Positions 7,614-15,606 of a stretch of DNA of 64,000 nucleotides are shown here, piece after piece. Origin of the DNA: JAOAPY01 sp038237475 (GTDB lineage: Bacteria; Acidobacteriota; Blastocatellia; Pyrinomonadales; Pyrinomonadaceae); the NCBI GenBank assembly GCA_038237475.1, contig JBBRYS010000001.1, positions 62,001-126,000 on the forward strand, in the 5' to 3' direction. The notes under the pieces are model-generated. The model made no database searches. It had not been told where the DNA came from and saw nothing but the letters and a program-made list of their open reading frames with translations. Position 1 is the stretch's first letter. Every line of letters starts with the position of its first letter. The position numbers and the translations under genes were made by a program.

Positions 7614-9869
7614 TTATGCAACCATTTCCATCAGGGGAACTTCTTTCGAGTCCTCGCTCTCTGTTACTTCCTGGCGCCGATCGCGATCCGCATAGATGAA
7701 TTCTGCCGCGGCCTCAGCCGTCAGCGGTCGAGAAAAAAGGTAGCCTTGCGCGTATTCGCACTGGAGAGCTTTGAGACAAGCCAGCTGATCCTCGGATTCG
7801 ACTCCCTCGGCTACTACTTCCATTCCGAGGTTGCGCGCGAGGGTGGCAATGGTCCTGACAATTTCGACATTCTCGTCTTTCTCCTCGATCCGGTTCACGA
7901 ATGAGCGATCGATCTTCAGAGTGTCGACGGGAAAGCGATGCAGATAGCTGAGTGAGGAATAGCCGGTCCCGAAATCGTCGATACACAAATGGACATTCAG
8001 ATCGGCGAGTTGTCGCAACATGGTAGTGGCCATCTCAGCATTTTCCATCACCACGCTTTCCGTGATCTCCAGTTTGAGGTTGCGCGCCGGCAGGCCGGTT
8101 TTTTCCAATATCCCCTTAACGTCCATCACTAAACCCGACTGAATCAATTGTTTGGAAGAGAGATTCACGTTCATGGTCAGGGCGCGATTTGCGGTATGCT
8201 CCGCGTGCCAGATCTGCATTTGCCGGCAAGCGTGCTCGAGGATCCAGGATCCCAGCGGCACAATCATGCCTGTCTCTTCAGCGACGGGGATGAATTCAGA
8301 GGGAGGCACCAGTCCCCTTTCCGGATGTTGCCAGCGAACTAACGCTTCAAAGCCCGACAAGCCGCCGGTTTCGATGCTGACAATTGGCTGGTAGTGGAGA
8401 CAGAATTCATCACGTTCCATGGCCCGCCGCAAATCATTTTCGAGCCGCATGCGAATCACTGCGCGTGAATGCATCTCCAGGTCAAACAATTCATAGCAAG
8501 CCTTGCCCGCATCCTTGGCGCGATACATCGCCGTATCGGCATCGCGCAGAATGTAGTCAGGCTGGTCGTAACCGGCCGAGCTCAAGGCAATGCCGATGCT
8601 GGCTGATGTATAGGCTTCGTGACCGCCGAGTTCGAAAGGTCTGAGCAGTTCCTGTTGAATTTTTTCAGCGACGCGAATCGCGTCGGTAGGATCCGCAATA
8701 CCGTCGAGCAGGATGGCAAATTCGTCACCACCGAAACGCGAAACCGTATCAACCTGTCTCAGGGATCTCTGCAAACGTCGGGCGAGTTCGACGATCAACT
8801 GATCGCCACAGCCGTGGCCCAGGCTGTCATTGATGTACTTGAAACGATCCAGATCCAGAAACAGGACAGCGAAGAGATAATCGCTCTGTCGTTTGCTGCG
8901 CTCGATGGCAAGCTTCAAATAGTCTGAGAATAAACTGCGATTTGGCAAATCAGTCAGCGAGTCGTGGAAGGCCGCATGGCGAAAATGGTCCTTGCTTTCC
9001 TGCAGCGCGCAACTTGTGCGTTCCAGCTCTGAGATGTAGTGATTGAGTTCTTCGACGTGACGCTCTGCCTGCTCAGCTCGTTGAGCTTCAGCGTCGGCTC
9101 GAGCCCGTTCCGCCTCGGCCCGTTCCCGTTCTGCATTTTCAGCCTGCGCCGCCGTGCGCCTAATGTCCTCGAGATACTTCTGATAAGTGAAATAAAGAAT
9201 AAAGACCATTGGCAGCGCGACCAGCACTACGTAGAGGCCTGTCGTTTCAATCCGCGTGGCGATAAAACCGGCGGCCAGAGCGCCGGCAAAGTAAGTCACT
9301 GATGCCCAGAGACAGTTTCGGGTCCAGATTTGCCAGAACGGCTGCGCATGTTTGAAAGACATGCCAAGCGCCACCATGCTTGTATTGGTGAAGTATTGGG
9401 CAAGGGCCATCGTGCAGATTCCGGCCGCCATGGTCGAAAAGTTTTGGTGCACTACCAGCTTTGGGTTTCCGGCCACCAGCGTCAGGGCGAGGACTGAAAT
9501 GGAAGTCGAACCAGCCATGACCGCAGCGCTAAACAGAATTGTGCGCAACTTCCTGCCGGCGCGCGCACCAGTAATTAAGCCATCAGCCACCGCGAGGAGG
9601 ATTGCAGCTTCACCGCCATAAAGCAGGAGCGCCAGGAAAATAAAGGTGTCGGTGATCGTAACGCTGACGTTAAAGCGCGGGATCTTCACTGCCACTCGCC
9701 AACTGATGAGGAGTGTCATGGCCGAAATAAGGAGGAAGCGAAAATCGAGCTTGAGCGTTGCCAGACCGGTAATCGCTGCCAAAAACACCATTGAGCCAAG
9801 ACCAATGATTAACCATTGATATGTCTTGGCTACCCGTTGTTTTTCGTTAAGTTGGGTCGAGGCTTCCAC
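7614..9869 (-). CDS. Membrane GGDEF-EAL protein (cyclic-di-GMP turnover)
   Basis: A 751-aa protein with an N-terminal multi-helix membrane domain (about residues 17-230), an Ala/Glu/Arg-rich coiled coil (about 238-290), a GGDEF domain and an EAL domain. The diguanylate cyclase signature GGDEF is intact (380-384) and an RxxD inhibitory site (371-374) lies five residues before it. The EAL motif is intact (508-510), and the DDFGTGYSSL loop typical of active phosphodiesterases follows. Both activities are therefore possible. The membrane domain probably senses an unknown signal. It is transcribed alone downstream of the GNAT gene. Confidence 0.93.
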   Translation of the reverse strand: MEASTQLNEKQRVAKTYQWLIIGLGSMVFLAAITGLATLKLDFRFLLISAMTLLISWRVAVKIPRFNVSVTITDTFIFLALLLYGGEAAILLAVADGLITGARAGRKLRTILFSAAVMAGSTSISVLALTLVAGNPKLVVHQNFSTMAAGICTMALAQYFTNTSMVALGMSFKHAQPFWQIWTRNCLWASVTYFAGALAAGFIATRIETTGLYVVLVALPMVFILYFTYQKYLEDIRRTAAQAENAERERAEAERARADAEAQRAEQAERHVEELNHYISELERTSCALQESKDHFRHAAFHDSLTDLPNRSLFSDYLKLAIERSKRQSDYLFAVLFLDLDRFKYINDSLGHGCGDQLIVELARRLQRSLRQVDTVSRFGGDEFAILLDGIADPTDAIRVAEKIQQELLRPFELGGHEAYTSASIGIALSSAGYDQPDYILRDADTAMYRAKDAGKACYELFDLEMHSRAVIRMRLENDLRRAMERDEFCLHYQPIVSIETGGLSGFEALVRWQHPERGLVPPSEFIPVAEETGMIVPLGSWILEHACRQMQIWHAEHTANRALTMNVNLSSKQLIQSGLVMDVKGILEKTGLPARNLKLEITESVVMENAEMATTMLRQLADLNVHLCIDDFGTGYSSLSYLHRFPVDTLKIDRSFVNRIEEKDENVEIVRTIATLARNLGMEVVAEGVESEDQLACLKALQCEYAQGYLFSRPLTAEAAAEFIYADRDRRQEVTESEDSKEVPLMEMVA

Positions 9870-9879
9870 GATATGTTCC

Positions 9880-10791
9880 TTAGACAGCGGAAAAATAAGC
9901 CGTGTTGTAACAGCTCTGAATCACGTAACCGGCTTTTTGATAGAAGGCACGCGCGCGCTCATTCTCAATGTTGACGACGAGGCAAATCGAATGCACGCGT
10001 CCGAGCAAATTGCGGGCGAGTTGAGTCATACAGCGCAGTCCATAACCCTGGCGTCGTGCTTCAGGCTGGACGTAAACACCTTCGATGAAAAGGGTCTCGG
10101 GGGTTTCCGAAATAATGTCAGCCTTGAAAATCATGCTTCCCTTTTCGACCAGCACCCAGACCCTGCCCTGATCCACTCGTCGCGCGGTGCGTACTAACAT
10201 GCCTGGACAATCCTGCTGCAGCGGGTTGACTCCGCTTTCTTCAAAACCCAACGCAGCATTGATAAGGACAACCGCTTCCAGATCCTCCCGACAGGCCAAC
10301 CGCAATTGAGATTCGCCAGCGACACCACGCGTGACTGCTTTCTGCTCTAGTAGAAACTCGCTGCTCACCTGGCGCGGTTTCCGACCCGCCGCATCATATT
10401 TTTCCAGAATGAATTCCATTTGTGTCTGCTCGCCACGCACCAAATGGGCAGTTAGATTGTTGGGAATGAGACCAGCGAAGACATCGAGAGCAACTTGATC
10501 GCGGGCCTCAATAACCGTCTTGGGACCAATCAGGGCCACCCCGGTCAATCGATCCCAGCGGTCGCGAGATCCATAAAACGTTCCGCGATTGGCTGCATGT
10601 ACCAGCCCGTTGTCTCGAATCAGACCCGACATGAACACGGTGTGGATTGGCCTTTGTTTCAGGAAAGCAAGTACTTCATCCTGATTGCCACCGGAAAGGG
10701 CGTTCACCCTCAGGGAACGCAGCGAAGCCTGGTTCACGGTGAGCTCTGGATGGCTACTCTTTGTCTCGGCAATAGCGAATGCGGATGACAT
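9880..10791 (-). CDS. GNAT-family N-acetyltransferase with N-terminal DUF4081-like domain
   Basis: A 303-aa two-domain protein. The C-terminal half has the GNAT acetyl-CoA signature (VYVQPEARRQGYG, then NIENERARAFYQKAGY). The N-terminal half (DEVLAFLKQRPIHTVFMSGL, GTFYGSRD) resembles the DUF4081-type extension found in some two-domain acetyltransferases. It would acetylate an amine on a small molecule or protein; the acceptor cannot be read from the sequence. It ends 10 nt before the GGDEF/EAL start, so the two genes may be co-transcribed. Confidence 0.85.
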   Translation of the reverse strand: MSSAFAIAETKSSHPELTVNQASLRSLRVNALSGGNQDEVLAFLKQRPIHTVFMSGLIRDNGLVHAANRGTFYGSRDRWDRLTGVALIGPKTVIEARDQVALDVFAGLIPNNLTAHLVRGEQTQMEFILEKYDAAGRKPRQVSSEFLLEQKAVTRGVAGESQLRLACREDLEAVVLINAALGFEESGVNPLQQDCPGMLVRTARRVDQGRVWVLVEKGSMIFKADIISETPETLFIEGVYVQPEARRQGYGLRCMTQLARNLLGRVHSICLVVNIENERARAFYQKAGYVIQSCYNTAYFSAV

Positions 10792-10871
10792 GTGTGTTAT
10801 GGGAGTTCAGTTGAATGGTGTGGAGATGACGAGGGAGTCCAGTGGACTCCCTCGCGTGTCGGGGCCGTTTA

Positions 10872-13535
10872 TCAATGCATGCAGGGAGATGCGTCCCCGC
10901 CGATTAGGGCTCTGGAGGACATTGCCTGAAGAGCAGCATCACCCATGACAATGCCGTCACCGACCATGATGCCGTCGCCCATGACGATGCCGTCACCGAC
11001 CATGATGCCGTCGCTGACCATGATGCCGTCGCCAGCCAGTTGACCGCCGGGCAGGAACATCACGCCATCACCCATGACGATGCCATCGCTGACCATGATG
11101 CCGTCGCCCATGACGATGCCGTCGCCCACCATGATGCCGTCGCTAACCATGATGCCGTCACCGGCCACATCAGCGTCGCCCATTACGATGCCGGTGCCAT
11201 AGATCGGCTGATACTTCATGATCAGATTAGTACCGGTCAGGTAGCCGTACTTTGTCATCAACCCTCGTGACCAGGTAAATGTCTGGCCGGCGATGGTGGT
11301 CTGCTGATTCGGGACAGTAGTGGTGGTCAGGAAGTTCGCACCTGTAGCAGTTGAATTAGTCAGGTCCGTGCGTACCAGCTTGGCGACGCGCATGGCCCCT
11401 TCAACGTTCAACTCACCGGCGCCCTGCTCAAGCATGTTAAAGCCTCTCAGCGGCTGCGCCGTGTACATGAGCAAAGCCTTGACCATGTTAGGCGTCAGCT
11501 TTGGATTAGCCTGGAGCAGCAGCGCTGCCGCGCCCGCCACGAGTGGTGTGGCCATGGAAGTGCCGCTGAGGTACATCAGGCGTTTGTTGTTATTGTCTGT
11601 CAGGCCGGAGTCCAGTTCAGGATGTTGGGTGACAAGCAAGTTGTAGTTCGACGCTGTCAAATCAATTCCCAACAACAGGGTGCTGCCACCAGAGTCAGAT
11701 TCGGCAAAAATCAGTCGGTTACCGGGAGCTACTATCTCGGGCTTGATGATATTGTCAAAGCGGCGAACCCCATTGGCAGCGACATAATTGCTGCGCGTTG
11801 GTCCACGTGAGCTGTAGCTCGCGATGCCATCGTCACTGCGGACGTCAGTTCCAAAAGTATTCACTGCGCCAACTGTAATAACCGAAGGTTCGTTACCTGG
11901 TGAGTGAATTTGACCATATAGCTTAGTTCCATTGGCATCTTTGCCATTGTTTCCGGCGGCTGCGACAACGACCATACCGGCGTCTACCAGTGCGCGAGCG
12001 GCGCGACATAGTGGGTCGTTCCTGTAGGAGTTGATGGCCGGAGTACCCAGACTCATGTTGACGACACGAATGCTGTATTTGTCCTTATTCAAGGGATTGG
12101 TGGAACTGACGGGTTTCGTCGGATCTGCTGGAGCAAGGAACCAATTCAGCGCTTTAAGTAAAACTGCGGAACTGCCGGAGCCCTGCCAATTGAGCACACG
12201 CAGGACGATCAGGTTGGCATTGGGCGCAATCCCCTGGTAAGCGTTGCCTGACTTTGTGCTGATGCCGGCGGCGGCGGCAGCAACGTGGGTGCCGTGGCCA
12301 TAGGGATCAATGTCCGGCTGATTTTCAGTAGTGAAGTCCAAGTTAAACTTGACTCGGCTGCCGAAAGCTGCGTGACCCCTGTCAACGCCAGAATCAATGA
12401 TCGCGATACCGATGTTCGTACCGTCGAAAGTTGTAGTACTCGTAGGAACACCCAGCAGCGAAGCATTTGTCTGAGTTCGTATAAGGTCTGTTCCCGTCGT
12501 TGCCGACACGTGGCCGAGGCTTTGCAATTTCACATTGGATGACATGAAATCTGCCAAACCGCTCTTTGCCAATTTTTCGATGGCCTTGACCGGCACCCGA
12601 ACCTTCATCGAGTTCAGTTCCGGCATATAGTCGCCCACCATCACAGTGTTTTGCTTCAGCAAGTTAGCCAACTGCGCATTGCGAACGTCCGGAGTCTGCA
12701 GAATGACATCTACCCGATCGTCTTTAGATTTCGCTGCCTTCATTACCTCGCGCAAGTCGCTTGAGATTACTTCGCCAACAAAGCCGCGCTCTTCTCTTGT
12801 TTCGGCGCTCTGCGTCTTAACAGCGCCGTTGTTAGCTTGTTCGCCCATGGGAACGGTCTGAAATAACTTCGCGACAGAGGCGTCGGCTGCGATATAGCTT
12901 GCATAAGCTTCACTGGTTGCCGCGCCGATCATTTGGAACTGATGACTTTCAAGCGCCTGGCGAATAGCCAAAGAGGCCTGCTGGCGAGCGTAGTTGCCGG
13001 CAAACTGATGTAATTGATCCACAAAAAGAAGTATCTGGCCGTTCGCGGCAGCAGCTTCACTCAACACCAATTGCAGACGCGCGATGAATTCATCGCTGTC
13101 TTTGGCGCCCGCCGCTAGTTTGTCGAGCTTGAGACTAAATACCTGCTTGCCTTCGAGGCTCACCGGCACTTTGCCGTCCGCGATTCTCTGCGCCAGACCG
13201 CGAGCGATGCCCGCAACTTCCGCGGCATTGCCTTCACCCGCGTCGCCGATGAGCAGCGGATTGCGCCAAGCGTTCTCAGAAAGGATCTTAACGACCCGAT
13301 TGAGTTCCACTGTGTGGCCGGTATTTGCTTCGAGCCTTCCCTGACGTGCCAGTCCGGTCAAGTCCACCGCAAAACTCGACAGCGCGGGATGGACCGCCAT
13401 CTGCGCCGCTTCGTGCTTTGCCTGTCGTTGCGGCACCGAGCCGGCAAGACTGTGGAGGGGACTTGAAAGCACTGAACCCACGAGGGCAATGCTTGTCAGC
13501 CACATGATTGTTGGGGATTGTTTCATTAGTCGCAT
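10872..13535 (-). CDS. Exported subtilase (S8) with degenerate ClpB-like AAA+ module and hexapeptide-repeat tail
   Basis: An 887-aa protein with three unusual parts after a signal peptide (about 1-32). Residues 58-230 follow the ClpB/ClpA D1 AAA+ domain (LTGLARQGRLEAN, then ENAWRNPLLIGDAG). The Walker A position reads GDAGEGNA (97-104) instead of GxxGxGKT, and Walker B reads ILLFVDQ (168-174) instead of DE, so ATP hydrolysis is not expected. Residues about 370-700 are a complete subtilisin domain: Asp381 (DSGVD), His414 (HGTH), oxyanion Asn529, Ser660 (GTSMATP). Residues 791-866 are [GS]DGI[MV][MV] hexads. It is probably secreted or surface-bound. M4 is an alternative start. Confidence 0.9.
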   Translation of the reverse strand: MRLMKQSPTIMWLTSIALVGSVLSSPLHSLAGSVPQRQAKHEAAQMAVHPALSSFAVDLTGLARQGRLEANTGHTVELNRVVKILSENAWRNPLLIGDAGEGNAAEVAGIARGLAQRIADGKVPVSLEGKQVFSLKLDKLAAGAKDSDEFIARLQLVLSEAAAANGQILLFVDQLHQFAGNYARQQASLAIRQALESHQFQMIGAATSEAYASYIAADASVAKLFQTVPMGEQANNGAVKTQSAETREERGFVGEVISSDLREVMKAAKSKDDRVDVILQTPDVRNAQLANLLKQNTVMVGDYMPELNSMKVRVPVKAIEKLAKSGLADFMSSNVKLQSLGHVSATTGTDLIRTQTNASLLGVPTSTTTFDGTNIGIAIIDSGVDRGHAAFGSRVKFNLDFTTENQPDIDPYGHGTHVAAAAAGISTKSGNAYQGIAPNANLIVLRVLNWQGSGSSAVLLKALNWFLAPADPTKPVSSTNPLNKDKYSIRVVNMSLGTPAINSYRNDPLCRAARALVDAGMVVVAAAGNNGKDANGTKLYGQIHSPGNEPSVITVGAVNTFGTDVRSDDGIASYSSRGPTRSNYVAANGVRRFDNIIKPEIVAPGNRLIFAESDSGGSTLLLGIDLTASNYNLLVTQHPELDSGLTDNNNKRLMYLSGTSMATPLVAGAAALLLQANPKLTPNMVKALLMYTAQPLRGFNMLEQGAGELNVEGAMRVAKLVRTDLTNSTATGANFLTTTTVPNQQTTIAGQTFTWSRGLMTKYGYLTGTNLIMKYQPIYGTGIVMGDADVAGDGIMVSDGIMVGDGIVMGDGIMVSDGIVMGDGVMFLPGGQLAGDGIMVSDGIMVGDGIVMGDGIMVGDGIVMGDAALQAMSSRALIGGDASPCMH
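10938..11165 (-). repeat. In-frame 18-bp tandem repeats encoding (G/S)DGI(M/V)(V/M)
   Basis: About eleven copies of an 18-bp unit (plus-strand form ccgtcgccNaccatgatg) encode the C-terminal hexapeptide tail of the subtilase, interrupted once by a MFLPGGQLA spacer. Third-position variation between copies alongside a conserved protein motif suggests selection on the peptide. Every unit keeps the frame. Confidence 0.9.
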
Positions 13536-13914
13536 TTCGTCAGTAACCTGCCTTGTAAATATCCATGGTCTCAGGACCCCGTTGGAAACTTTCTTGTTTT
13601 CTCTCTGTCTTCAATTTCAAACTTAAGCGGCGTTTCCGCCCAGCTTGCCTCGCCACCTCCTTTGCGAGACGCGTGCCAGAAAGTTGTGAGCGCGAACCTA
13701 CGGTAAATAAAGGGCTAAGCCGGCACTTCGGTGTCGGGCTCATCGTCAGATTGACTATGACCGGTCAGCTTGCTGCCTGACCGATTCAAACTGACAGGCA
13801 GAATGACTGCGCGGTTTCGCTAAGGGAATGGCGTTACAGGCCCTGCTTGTCTCCAGGACGCCTTTACCATAATCTCGTCGGGCTCAAATCAAATTAGTTC
13901 AGCCAGGTGAATCT
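13536..13914. other. Intergenic region without a recognised gene
   Basis: 379 bp between divergent genes (subtilase to the left, aldo/keto reductase to the right), so it must hold both promoters. ORFs of about 70 codons on both strands look non-coding. A small inverted repeat GGTCAG/CTGACC (about 13761-13780) is visible. The plus-strand gene has an AGGTG ribosome site just before 13915. I see no convincing consensus promoter. Confidence 0.5.
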
Positions 13915-14913
13915 ATGAATAAGCGCTTGTTCGGTCGCGCCGGATGGGAAGTCGGAGAAATCGGTTATGGCATGTGGGGCATGGGCAGTTGGTCCAACTC
14001 AGAGGACGAGGAGTCGCTGCATTCTCTGCAAGCAGCAATCGACCTCGGCTGTAATTTCTTTGACACAGCCTACGCCTATGGCGAAGGACGCAGCGAGGCC
14101 TTGCTGGGCCGACAGGTGCGTGCCAATTCAGAACTCAAGCTGTATACGGCGACCAAGCTCCCGCCAAAGAATAAGGCGTGGCCGGCCAGTCCGGAATTTA
14201 CCATCGACGATTGTTATCCTCCGGAACATATCGAAGAGTATGTGCACCGTAGTCTGGCTAATGCGGGACTGGAGAGTTTTGATCTAATTCAGTTTCATAC
14301 CTGGGATGATTCGTGGGTGGAAGACGATCTCTGGGCCATGACCCTGGAATCGCTTGTCAGCCAGGGCCTGGTGAGCGCGGTCGGTATCAGCATCAACCGT
14401 TGGGAGCCGTGGAATGGCATTAAAGCCGTGCAAAGCGGACTCATCGATTCTGTCCAGGTGATCTACAACATCTTCGATCAGAATCCGGAGGATGACCTGT
14501 TTCCAGCTTGTCGTGAAAACAAGGTGGCGGTCATCGCGCGGGTGCCATTCGATGAAGGAACTTTGACGGGGACTCTAACCAAAGACAGCAAGTGGCCCGA
14601 AGGAGACTGGCGCAATCATTATTTCGTTCCCGAGAACCTGATTCCCAGCCTGGAACGCGTGGCGGCATTGCAGGAGTTACTGCGCGATTGGAATAAATCA
14701 CTCGGTGGGGAACCAGAGATCACTTTGGCGGAGTTGGCCCTGCGCTTCATTCTGAGCCATCCGGATGTAAGTACGATTATTCCCGGTATGCGAAAACTAT
14801 CGCACGTGCGGGCCAACATAGCAGCCAGCGATGCAGGTCCCTTGCCGGCTGACTTGCTGGAACAGTTGCGCGGACATCGGTGGGTGCGCAAACCGGCGCC
14901 ATGGTCTGACTAA
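13915..14913 (+). CDS. Aldo/keto reductase
   Basis: A 332-aa TIM-barrel NADPH-dependent oxidoreductase that reduces carbonyls to alcohols. The AKR tetrad is present: Asp50, Tyr55 (FFDTAYAYGEG), Lys81 (TKLPPK) and His128 (IQFHTW). The C-terminal ILSHPDVSTIIPGMRKL is the cofactor-binding segment typical of the family. Start ATG 13915 is preceded by AGGTGAATCT. It is monocistronic, facing away from the subtilase and towards the MOSC gene. The substrate is not identifiable; a second family member is at 50049. Confidence 0.92.
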   Translation: MNKRLFGRAGWEVGEIGYGMWGMGSWSNSEDEESLHSLQAAIDLGCNFFDTAYAYGEGRSEALLGRQVRANSELKLYTATKLPPKNKAWPASPEFTIDDCYPPEHIEEYVHRSLANAGLESFDLIQFHTWDDSWVEDDLWAMTLESLVSQGLVSAVGISINRWEPWNGIKAVQSGLIDSVQVIYNIFDQNPEDDLFPACRENKVAVIARVPFDEGTLTGTLTKDSKWPEGDWRNHYFVPENLIPSLERVAALQELLRDWNKSLGGEPEITLAELALRFILSHPDVSTIIPGMRKLSHVRANIAASDAGPLPADLLEQLRGHRWVRKPAPWSD

Positions 14914-14935
14914 AAAGGCGACGTCGCGGGCCGAG

Positions 14936-15583
14936 TTATTTTTTAGACTTAGCCAGACGCTGCCGAAAATGCTCGCGCCAACTTTCAGGCAGAGCCGGCA
15001 GCGCAAGCGCGCGCTGTAGCAGGTCGGGATCAGGTGCATGACTCGCGTACAGGTGAACCACGTCGCTCACCGTGACGTTGTGCGGGTCGCGTCGAATCAA
15101 TTCGATCTCACCCCCGGCGCCGACCTCGCCCTCACTCTGCACTGAGAAATAGAAACCGGTCCGGCCGCTTTTTAGAAACCTCTTGAGGATGTCGGAGCGG
15201 CCAAACCTGATGCCGAGTTTGTAACACGGCATGCGAGGCTGAGTCACAGTTAACTCAGCCGCACCGATGCGGAACCCGTCACCTATATTAATGCTGGCCT
15301 CATCCAAACCATCGGTACTGAAATTCTCACCAAACACGCCCCAGGGCAGCTCCATCCCGGGAAGCTCTGAGTGCCAAAAAGGATAGTGCTCAGCCGGATA
15401 AGCATAAACTGCTTTGTCTGGCCCACCATGGACAGTCAAGTCGGCCTGCCTGTCGCCGTCAAGGTTTAGCTTGCGCAGCATAACCCGCCCCTCGACCGGC
15501 GACTTGAAGATCGCGGTAGATACCGGCTGTTCATTCGACATCACCAGCCGCGGTCTGCCCACGTTGACCGAAATGATTTTCAT
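14936..15583 (-). CDS. MOSC-domain protein (YiiM-like)
   Basis: A 215-aa protein with the MOSC fold. The conserved Cys120 lies in TQPRMPCYKLG, preceded by VHGGPDKAVYAYP and GVFGENF, all typical of the YiiM group. YiiM-type proteins bind molybdenum cofactor and reduce N-hydroxylated bases and related compounds; that role is family knowledge, not shown here. The C-terminal region (about 160-215) matches the 3-alpha extension. The gene lies 23 nt after the prolyl oligopeptidase in the same direction and may be co-transcribed with it. Confidence 0.88.
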   Translation of the reverse strand: MKIISVNVGRPRLVMSNEQPVSTAIFKSPVEGRVMLRKLNLDGDRQADLTVHGGPDKAVYAYPAEHYPFWHSELPGMELPWGVFGENFSTDGLDEASINIGDGFRIGAAELTVTQPRMPCYKLGIRFGRSDILKRFLKSGRTGFYFSVQSEGEVGAGGEIELIRRDPHNVTVSDVVHLYASHAPDPDLLQRALALPALPESWREHFRQRLAKSKK

Positions 15584-15606
15584 ATGCCACCTCTAATGGA
15601 AGTGCG

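Noticed and set aside
10938..11165. Tandem repeats considered as a CRISPR or minisatellite
   Set aside because: Units are in frame, not separated by spacers, and encode a consistent hexapeptide; no cas genes are present.
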